From Thalassia testudinum (taxonomy: Eukaryota; Streptophyta; Magnoliopsida; Alismatales; Hydrocharitaceae): a stretch of DNA of 64,000 nucleotides. This document shows positions 56,450 to 64,000 of the stretch, piece by piece. The notes under the pieces are model-generated. The model did no database searches. It saw nothing but the letters and a program-made list of their open reading frames with translations, and had not been told where the DNA came from. The position numbers were made by a program, and so were the translations under genes. The DNA lies in the NCBI GenBank assembly GCA_037157565.1, contig JAZHRO010000039.1:39804001-39868000 (forward strand). Reading direction: 5' to 3'. Numbering within the stretch: position 1 is the first letter of the stretch; each line of letters starts with the position of its first letter.

Positions 56450-58630
56450 TCAGTCCACTTGGATGCCTTTTTCCGAAATTAAGTGTCCTAGGACAATTCC
56501 CTCAGGCACCATGAAATGGCTCTTTTCCCAAGAAAGAACCAAATTCACATCGATGCACCGCCTGAGTATCTGGACCAAGTGTTGGAGGCAATCGTCGAAT
56601 GATGCTCCAAAAATTGAAAAGTCATCCATGAAGACTTCCAGATAATTACCTACCATATCTGAGAATATGGCAAGCATGCACCGCTGAAAAGTAGCGGGTG
56701 CATTGCAAAGACCGAAAGGCATCCTTCGGAAGGCGTATGTTCCGAAGGGGCAGGTGAACATGGTCTTTTCTTGGTCTTCAGGATGGATTGCCACCTTGTT
56801 GTAACCGGAGTACTCGTCAAGAAAGTAGAAGAACCTATTTCCCGCTAGTTTCTCGAGAATCTGATTAATGAAAGGCAGTGGGAAATGATCCTTCTTCGTG
56901 GAGGAATTGAGTCGGCGGTAATCTATATAGACTCTCCGCGAGTTGGCCAATCGGGTAGGAATGACTTCTCCGGTCTCAGTCGTTATAGTGGTGAGTCCTG
57001 CCTTCTTGGGCACGACCTGAATTGGGCTCACCCAACGACTATCGGAGATCGGGTAGATGATCCCGGCATCTAACCACTTGATGATCTCCCTTTTCACGAC
57101 CTCCTGCAGATTGGGGTTCAAGCATCTCTGCATTTCACGAGAAGGTCGTGCGCCCTCTTCTGAATAGATATGATGAGTACAATAAGAGGGACTTATTCCA
57201 GTCAAATCATCGAGAGTCCACCCGATGGCTCTGCGATGTTGCTGGAGGACAGCAATCAGACGGGATTCTTGTTCAGGATCGAGGTTGGAATTGATAATCA
57301 CAGGAAGGGTCTGATTAGAACCCAAAAAGATGTATTTCAAGTGAGCAGGAAGGGGCTTCAGTTCGAGGATGGGGTTATCAGCAGCAGCAGGTGGTTTAGT
57401 ATAGACGTGAGGTTCAAGGGTAGGAGTTACTGGGTTGTTCATATCTGGATTTGACTCCTCAGTTTGCGGGTCAAGATCTTTCTGCGGTTGATGAGATATA
57501 ATCAGGTCATTCTGGAAGTGTGTTTCATCAACTAAAGCCCTAACGTCACAAATCTGTTCGATGACACCGCAAGTGATTCCTTGTTGGGCCTTAAATATAT
57601 CAATTTTCAGGGTTTGATTCCCAAATTTGAGCTCTATTTGGCCCTCCTCACAGCTAATGTTGGCTCTAGCAGTAGCCAAGAAAGGTCTCCCTAAAATGAT
57701 TGGTGTATCCCTAGGGTTCTCAGGTGCATCCATGTCTAAGACTATAAAGTCTACAGGAAAGTAGAAATCCCGCACTCTCACAATAACATCCTCGAGAATC
57801 CCTTTTGGTGACTTTATAGATCGATCTGCTAATTGTAATGTCACCTCGGTTGGTTTTAACTCAGGTTCTTCTAGATGGTCAAGTAAGGATGTGGGTATCA
57901 GATTTATGGATGCACCCAAGTCTAGCAAAGCTCTATCAAATTGGGTATCACCTATCTTGCAGGAAATCAGGGGAGTACCAGGGTCTTTAGCCTTGGGTGG
58001 GAGTCTGCTTAGGATTACAGAGCTGGCTTGCTCTGACAGAATAATTGGACTCCCACTCTTGGTTCGCGGCTTACGCTGGGGTGTACACACATTCTTTAAG
58101 AATCGTGCGTAAGCCGGTACATGGCGGATTGCATCCATCAAAGGGATGTTTATGTGGACCTGCTCAAAGAGCTTGACCAGGTCCTCCTCAGGTGCCACGG
58201 GCTTGGTGGTCTTCTTTCCCTTGGTCAAGGCCTCGGGAAACAGGATCTTGGTTGGTTCTTCTAGGATAGGTCCAGGTTTTGGATCTGGGATAGGGGTGGG
58301 AATGTCCTGGATTACTGCCCTAGGATTGGGATCACTATCAGGCCTAGAGTGGTTTGGATGAGGTGGGTCTTGGGTTTCCTTACCACTACGGGTTGTTACG
58401 GAATTAAGTCTTGCTTGGTTTTGGTTGGGATTGGGTAAGATAGGTTGCTGCTGGTAACCCGCAAAAGAAGTGGAGGCCTCTATCCCATTTGGTGAAGGAA
58501 CAGAGGGGGCTTGATAAATCATATGGGCATGGCCCGGGTTTGGGTTCATAACGCGCCGCTGGGTTGACACGTTATTCGGGTTAGGAAGAGGTTGGGAAGG
58601 AAGTGTGCCTGGTTGACGAGAATTTGCCAA
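56450..58630 (-). pseudogene. Athila-like gypsy protease and reverse transcriptase
   Basis: 726 residues open. A Pro/Asn-rich linker comes first. The protease region is LLDLGASINLIPTSLL (near 57,900-57,940), with DLGA in place of DTGA as often in Athila, then IILGRPFLATARA. RT runs from about residue 500: RWVSPIQVVPKKAG, KDHFPLPFINQILEKLAG, FGLCNAPATFQRCM, and the catalytic FMDD at 56,623-56,634. It ends at TGA 56,450-56,452, after which the same frame continues. Confidence 0.9.
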
Positions 58631-59572
58631 CTGGGCCAGTTGGTTTCGGACTTCTGTAATTTCGTCCTTGTGTTACTTTTGAATAGCCGCATTCGTTCTT
58701 TGAATGTCAGCTAGAGTCTGAAGGATAAGGGACATTTGATCCTGATTTGGCCCTGATGGATAAGTAGGGTTGGGCCGAGGCTGAGGCGGCTGGTAAGGAC
58801 GAGAGGATTGTGGGCGGGGCTGAAAGGGTGGTCTTTGGGTTTGGGAATTTCCCGCTCACTGAAAGTTGGGATGGTTTCGCCATCTAGGGTTATAGGTGTT
58901 GGAGAATGGGTCGTTCTGGATGACGTTGAGGTCCTCGCAGGTCTGAGGAACCTCTAGAGAATCAGAGAAAGGGGGAATGGAATCCCCCGGGCTGGTGTAG
59001 AAAGGATCGGATGATCCTCCGATCCGAGAATCAGATGGGGATGGATATGGATCCATCCTAGGGGAAGATCAGTGGAGAATGCTTTGCACAGTCTCCTATG
59101 TGGAAGGAAGTTGTGCAAAGGAGTTACGCGCAGAGGTGGCTTGCTGCAAGTGCTGAGTCAGCTCATCCACCTTCTTCTCAATGATTGAGACCTTGTCCAA
59201 TCGATTGGCCATTAACTCCAGGTCGATTGATGCGGACAGGCCCTGCGTCTCATGTGCTCCCCTAAGATTCGTCGATGCGCGGGTATTCGTCCTATCGAAT
59301 AATCCCTTGGAGTCATTGTTGATGGAGTTCTTGCACATGTTTTCGAGAATCTCCCACACGGTGTCTTCATGTTGACCCATGATATTTCCTCCGCAAGTTG
59401 CATTGACGAAAAGACGGATGTCCTCACGGAGTCCCTGGTAAAAAGATTGGACCTGTTCCCATTTAGGAACTCCGTGATGGGGGCACTTTCTCATGAGATC
59501 CTGAAAGCGATCCCATGCCTCATGGAGAGGTTCCCCTGTTTGTTGAGTGAAGTGCGTAATCTGATGGCGCAA
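58631..59572 (-). pseudogene. Athila-like gypsy gag, C-terminal part
   Basis: From MRHQITHFTQQTGEPLHEAW and WDRFQDLMRKCPHHGVPKW it passes through a coiled-coil-like DKVSIIEKKVDELTQHLQQA to a Pro-rich region. In-frame stops are TAG at 59,096-59,098, TGA at 59,069-59,071, TGA at 58,856-58,858 and TAA at 58,673-58,675. It is in frame with pol. No CCHC knuckle is visible. Confidence 0.85.
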
Positions 59573-59573
59573 G

Positions 59574-59746
59574 GCATTGGTATCAAACTCAGACCCGGCC
59601 GATCAACACTTGGGAAGAACTTCAGTCCGAGTTTTTGAAAAAGTTTTTCCCCGTTGGTTCGACCAACGGGGAAAAACTTTTTCAAAAACTCGGACTGAAG
59701 TTCTTCCCAAGTGTTGATCGGCCGGGTCTGAGTTTGATACCAATGC
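59574..59746. repeat. 173-bp near-perfect inverted duplication inside gag
   Basis: An 85-bp arm (59,574-59,658) and its exact reverse complement (59,662-59,746) surround a 3-base loop, TCG. The right arm encodes the proper Gag sequence on the minus strand (WYQTQTRPINTWEEL). The left arm is therefore the inverted copy. It separates the two halves of gag and puts them in different frames. Confidence 0.95.
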
Positions 59747-60246
59747 GCGGCCTTGTCCATAAGAGAAAAGGAGAACATCTTCATGAGAAGAATATCCCGA
59801 TTTTGCGCGTCTGACCCAAAAGTTTGGGCTAGATGCTTTAGCTGTTTGATGTGCTGGAAGGGATCTTCGGAATTAAGCCCATGGAATTTAGATATAGCAT
59901 GAATCATGTTGGGCTTCAATTCGGAATCAGGTCCTCCAGCCGGGATTCTGACTCGAGGCTCAATGGCCACCGCAGCAGGATTGTAATGGTCCCACATCAT
60001 AGGACGCTGCGGTGGGTGCACAAAGTTTTGGAAGAGGTCATTGAGTCGCTGGAGCTGATGCTCTAGATTGTTTTCTTCCTCAACTGGCTGAGCCATGATG
60101 GGGGAAGAAGAGCTTGGTTCTGAATCGGATGGGAGAATAATGTGGTGGGGTTGCTGTTCAAACACGAGCGTCGAGGCTGGGCTTTGACGAGAGTGAATTC
60201 CTAAAGGAGATCTTAAGGGTGGTCTTAAGGATCTCCTACCGTTCAT
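59747..60246 (-). pseudogene. Athila-like gypsy gag, N-terminal part
   Basis: A frame opens at 60,246 (MNGRRSLRPPL); a second ATG begins MAQPVEEENNLEHQLQRLND near 60,096. Retrotrans_gag features follow: IHAISKFHGLNSEDPFQHIK, then FSFSLMDKAAHWYQTQ. It runs intact up to and through the right arm of the inverted duplication, after which the frame is lost. Confidence 0.85.
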
Positions 60247-60816
60247 GCACTGTTGGAGGAGAAGAGTTTAGAAGGTGCTGGACCCAATCAAGACACCCAA
60301 AAATGTGTTGGGTGACTATAGAGGTGCGGGGCAGATGGACCCCTATACGGTAGAGTGTCCCCACGGGTTACAGGGTTTCCCCCACCCGACCTCTCTTGTC
60401 ACTGCGGTTCCAGGTAGACCAGAATGAGGATCTTGACCTCTTAAGTCTACCAATTTTGGTTTAAGTTCAGGGTGCTTAAGGTTCCACTTGAACTTTTAAG
60501 TATTTTGAGTGAAGAAGTGACCTAATTTTAAGGTTGGTTGACCCAAGGGTCAACTTCACCTCTTGTTCCTTTGAGAGCTTTTGGGTCCTTTCTTTTAAGG
60601 TTCAAATGGATTTAAGAGCCTGATTTGCTTAGGGTTCCTCTTATATAGATCTTTTCAAACAAGGTTTAGGTACACCTCTTTTTGGGAAGATCTTTTCTTT
60701 GTTAATAGAAGGTGTTTCATTAAAAACCCTAGCTTTTCAATTCCTGAGTTGGCTCTAGTTGGTCCATTTCAGTTGCCTCAAAAATGTAGTATCTAGGGCT
60801 CAATCAAGAAGGTTTT
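60247..60816 (-). other. Gypsy 5' leader
   Basis: No ORF. Expected to hold the untranslated leader between primer-binding site and gag. I could not identify the primer-binding site or a 5' LTR; the sequence is interrupted at 60,817 by the next LTR. Confidence 0.45.
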
Positions 60817-61227
60817 TGTTGGTGCTAGAGCACCACGATCATTTGTTTTGATGATAACAAAACACGTGTTATTTAACATTTGCAATTTGAGTCCTAGATT
60901 TCAGGTCAATTGCAAATGTGGACGTGTTTAGATGGAGTTCAAGCTCGCATCCAGGACGGATTGGAGGAGCTTGACGGAAAACACAGGAGGTTCGCGTGGA
61001 GCGAAAGATTGGAGATGGAAGACAAGAAGAATAGGATAGATTCTTTTTTATCCTTTCATGTATCTCTTGTATTTATTTTCTTGCTCTTTTTGATTCCTTA
61101 GAACATTATGTTAAAGAGCCTCAAAGTACCCTAAAAGTAGTCCTAGGAACACCTGCACAACCCTACGATACTTAGGTTTTCTGTAGAATACTTAGAAAAC
61201 AAATATAGGGATCAAACAGCATTTCCA

Positions 61228-63036
61228 GACGTCTAATCCCAAAATCAGACGTCTGATAAAGTATTTTAAGACGTCTGACTGTTGTTTCAGACGTCTGATA
61301 ACTGTTAGGCTGGACATAGTTAGTTATGTCTGATGAAATCAAACGTCCAGACCTTAGACCAGACGTCTTAGGAGACGTCTGATGACTTTGCCAGACGTCC
61401 AATTAGTGGACCGTTGGCTGGCTTATAAAACACTCAAGATTATGACCGTTAGAGCCTTATCAGACGTCCTTAGGCCTTTCCAGACGTCTGATAAATGACC
61501 GTTTTGCCTCGGCTATCCCAAAATCTCCTCTCAGAGATTTTCTAGCCGTTGCAACGTTTGGAAATCAATTCCCACAGTAAAAGTAGGTTTCCAGACGTCC
61601 AGACTTAGTGCCAGACGTCCTGTATGTCGTCTGATGGACTTGTACAAAAACCCTGTTTAGATCTGATTCAAGTCAGGGAGAAACCCGCATAGAATCAGAC
61701 GTCTGACCTTGAAATCAGACGTCTTAAAGTGGCCTTCCAGACGTCTGATGCCATAATTAGACGTCTGATAACCCTGTCAAATGCAATCATTGTCCTGATT
61801 TCGGCCTGATTCTCTTGGGCTTTGCACCCAACGGCTATGGAAGCTTTTCCAAGCCTTCCAAAGCCTTCCTAAGGCCTCTATAAATAGAGGGGAACCTTTG
61901 TAACACAAAAACACCTAGAGAGACACATACACACTAAGACACATACCTTACAATACACTTTCAAACCTTTTGTGTCCAAAGAAAAGACTCTCTTGCTCTC
62001 CAAGCTCAAGCTCCATTTTCTTGAGAGCATTCAACCGTTGCGCACCCGCTCTCCCGGCGTTGTTAACGAGAGCGACGTAGCGCCATCGCGTGGCACACGC
62101 ACCGCGTCATCGTCGACACACTCTGTAACGAGCGCGTGCCCCAGACGTCTTTTAAGACGTCTGGGAGGTGGCCCAGACGTCTGTAAAGACGTCTGGGATC
62201 ACATCCGGACGTCTGACCAGACGTCCGGGATAGTTTACAGACGTCTGGCGAACAGTTATGCTCGCACGGGATATTCGTCTGCGCGCCTGTGCGCGCAGAC
62301 CTGCGATCCTGCATCTTCTCTGCGGCTGCAGGCGACTGCGACCGTCTCTCTCTCCTCTCCGCGCGGCGTTAAAGGGGGGGGGGGGCGCCTCCCCTCCCGT
62401 CTCCACCATCTTCCTCCTTCTCTCCTGCCTGTGCGCGAGAGCAAGCGGACGTGAGGGCGCAGCGGCAGCGGCAGCCGCAGTAGGCGCGGAGGAGCTGCGG
62501 TGTGCGAGGGCGGGGCTCTGCCGTGAGGGCGAGCTCGCCGGGAGCGGCTTGGCCGGCCGGCGGAGGGCGCAGGGGGCGCAGAGCGTCGCGGAGAGGGACC
62601 TGCTGCGGGCGGAGCAGCGGACGCGCGAGGTGCGACGCGGGCGGCGTCGCGAGCGGAGGCCGAACAAGGTTCTGATTCTGGAAAAATTTCCAGAATCAGA
62701 CGTCTGGACTGGTATCCAGACGGCAAGGTCGACGTCTGAGAGATCATACAGACGTCTGAAAGGTGAGTTTCCGCTTTCTTCTTCTTTTGTCGACTGACCG
62801 TACTGAGGGAGGGGGGTTGGCTGTGCGCAGGTGGTCTGATTCGTCATCCTTTGCGAATCAGACGTCTGGAAGTTGTACCAGACGGCGGGAGTGACCTCCA
62901 GACGTCCGTAGTGACCATCGGACGTCTGGGATCTAGGAGAGACGTCCCCACAGACTTCTGGACGTCCGGGGAACCAAGCCGAACAGGTAATTCTCTGATC
63001 CACCATTTAAGACGTCTGGAAGGAGTTCCAGACGTC
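61228..63036 (+). promoter_or_regulatory. About 32 copies of the palindrome (C)AGACGTCT(G)
   Basis: GACGTC starts at 61,228, 61,248, 61,270, 61,290, 61,362, 61,374, 61,394, 61,463, 61,483, 61,594, 61,614, 61,698, 61,718, 61,740 and 61,760 upstream of or around the promoter. Downstream starts are 62,144, 62,156, 62,175, 62,188, 62,208, 62,220, 62,240, 62,699, 62,731, 62,751, 62,861, 62,901, 62,921, 62,941, 62,961, 63,011 and 63,031. Most neighbours are 20 bp apart, others 12-13 or 22. GACGTC holds the ACGT core bound by bZIP factors (C-box). Function is inference. Confidence 0.85.
61879..61886 (+). promoter_or_regulatory. LTR TATA box
   Basis: TATAAATA within CTCTATAAATAGAGGGG. Transcription would start about 30 bases downstream near 61,910-61,920. 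It lies between the two palindrome clusters. Confidence 0.6.
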
Positions 63037-63344
63037 TGATTTTGCACAGTATTGTCTTTCTCGACCCGTTTAGGGCCCGTTTGGGCTCCGTTTTCCGCGA
63101 TTCGAGTTGCGTTCGTTTCAGAATTTATTCCTCTACCCGCCTACAGTAGCTATACACTGTTTTGAGACACTCCTTGTGTTTGATCCTTGTGATAGGACCT
63201 CGTTCGGTTGCAGTCTTGAGAGCCGCGGAGGCGCGCGGGATTCCCGACCACGCCCCCATTACTCCCGTTGTACCTGGTAGAGTGGTTTTAAGTATTAATA
63301 AAATCTGTTAAAGTATGGAACCATAACTAGAACCTAGGGCATTG

Positions 63345-63470
63345 CATGAATCCTAGGAATGAGAAATATATGGAATGATAGCTCCTAGGTGTTGCATGAA
63401 TCCTAGGGCCGGAAAACTAGATTGTATGATAGATCCTAGGATATGGCATGAATCCTAGGATGGAAAAACT
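63345..63470 (+). repeat. Short tandem repeat with CATGAATCCTAGG
   Basis: GCATGAATCCTAGG occurs near 63,346, 63,394 and 63,450, alternating with GATAGATCCTAGG-type copies, giving a unit of about 50-55 bp. Weaker CCTAGG traces occur in the old copy near 47,390-47,420. Confidence 0.7.
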
Positions 63471-64000
63471 AGTGGAATGTATATTACTGCAGTCTTGGAA
63501 AAATGGAAAGGAATATATAAGCTGCCTGTGAATTTAATTAACAGCTGCCTGTTATGAACAAAGAAACATGTTTAAGAATCATGGAAATTGAGAACGTGAA
63601 TCTGGAAAGTGAAACATATGATGTTCTGAGATAAAGGGCTGGAACCCTACGGGGAATTAGGAGTGGAACTCCTGGAAAGAAAAGGAATGGAACTGAGATG
63701 TAGTTTGTACTGTCTCTTGGGTACGCAGTACCAAGGGAAGTACCTGTACCTGTTTTAGTGCAGAGTGGGGCCAGCCGCCCCAGGGACCCGGGGTTAGGCT
63801 CGGCCGCTCTGTACCGACTTGTTGGCCCTCGTGTACGTAGTACCGAGGAGAGCTAGTAGTGTTAGGAGAGTACTAGCTACCCCACGGGCCCCGGGGTTCT
63901 GCTAGCCTCCTTCACCGACTTGTTAGGCCCACTAGGGCAAACCAGGGTAGTCAGGCGAGGGTGCGCGGACTGTGGAGGGGCAAGGCCCCGGTTTGGTTAC

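Larger units (their letters stand above)
60817..64000 (+). repeat. Long LTR with GACGTC palindrome arrays (Sirevirus-like features), running off the window
   Basis: It starts TGTTGGTGCTAGAGCACC, followed by TTTTGATGATAACAAAAC, a motif I associate with Sirevirus-type copia LTRs. A TATA box, TATAAATA, lies at 61,879-61,886. Palindromes occur on both sides of it (61,228-61,765 and 62,144-63,036). A GC-rich part with a G9 run (62,377 on) and CCTAGG repeats follow. The end is not reached, and no primer-binding site is seen. It lies in the leader of the gypsy element, so it inserted later. Confidence 0.6.

Noticed and set aside
55217..58361. Plus-strand frames opposite gypsy pol
   Set aside because: Shadows of the minus-strand gag-pol frame.
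60247..60816. 5' LTR of the gypsy element
   Set aside because: I found no matching sequence in the 50-54 kb region and no primer-binding site, so it is listed as leader only.
61972..62454. Plus-strand frame of 160 residues in the LTR
   Set aside because: Same reason: starts after the LTR TATA box and reads through palindromes and low-complexity Arg/Ser.
62152..63006. Minus-strand frame of 284 residues
   Set aside because: It is a translation of the palindrome array (repeated RRL..QTSD) and GC-rich LTR sequence. The palindromes keep both strands open; not a gene.
60817..64000. CRISPR-like reading of the regularly spaced palindromes
   Set aside because: Repeats are only 6-12 bp, spacers 8-14 bp, in plant DNA next to a TATA box of an LTR. 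Not a CRISPR array.

Overview
The window looks like repeat-dense nuclear DNA of a flowering plant. The signs are plant-type Ty1/copia and Ty3/gypsy (Athila-like) retrotransposons, L1- and RTE-type LINEs, a CACTA transposon with TNP2 and Transposase_24 genes, a degenerate CCCTAAA-type array, and one intron-rich nuclear gene for a predicted chloroplast membrane protein. The species cannot be named from the sequence. There are no bacterial operons, CRISPR arrays or rRNA genes, and I recognised no tRNA genes.

The only host gene I can support runs 7,216-24,403 on the plus strand. It encodes a CAAD-domain (CURT1-like) thylakoid or envelope protein. Exon 1 (7,216-7,339) and exon 2 (7,420-7,631) give a transit-peptide-like N-terminus and an acidic linker. 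Exons at 23,980-24,084, 24,178-24,249 and 24,323-24,403 give two membrane helices and a charged tail. All junctions keep frame, and one intron uses a GC donor. The 16.3-kb intron between the halves holds a duplicated, in-phase copy of exon 2 that has expanded into about eight 21-residue repeats (13,298-13,858). It also holds a hAT-like element, two to three L1 LINEs, an RTE tail, clustered copia LTRs, and a tandem LTR-gag-LTR-gag-LTR array.

Layout: 1-175, tail of an unknown repeat; 176-6,037, decayed Ty1/copia element with a palindrome-bearing 3' LTR; 7.2-24.4 kb, the host gene with its TE-filled intron; 24.4-30 kb, AT-rich intergenic DNA with a 54-bp retro-insertion, a tandem duplication and a GC-rich island; 30.5-34.2 kb, an L1 LINE on the minus strand; 34.2-36.4 kb, a foldback element with a G21 run; 37.0-38.5 kb, a small non-autonomous LTR element; 40.4-46.7 kb, a CACTA element with ATT target duplication; 46.7-48.3 kb, an old palindrome-bearing LTR-like repeat; 48.7-50.3 kb, another foldback element; 50.3-52.3 kb, GC-rich LTR-like DNA with a minus-strand TATA; 54.5-60.2 kb, an Athila-like gypsy element on the minus strand with its coding region in one frame but six stops; 60.8-64.0 kb, a young LTR carrying about 32 GACGTC palindromes, many spaced 20 bp apart.

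The most noteworthy signals are the helically phased palindrome arrays around TATA boxes in two unrelated LTR families, the repeat-expanded duplicate exon in the chloroplast gene, and a near-perfect 173-bp inverted duplication inside the gypsy gag gene. Gene calls rest on translated motifs read by eye. No database search was possible.
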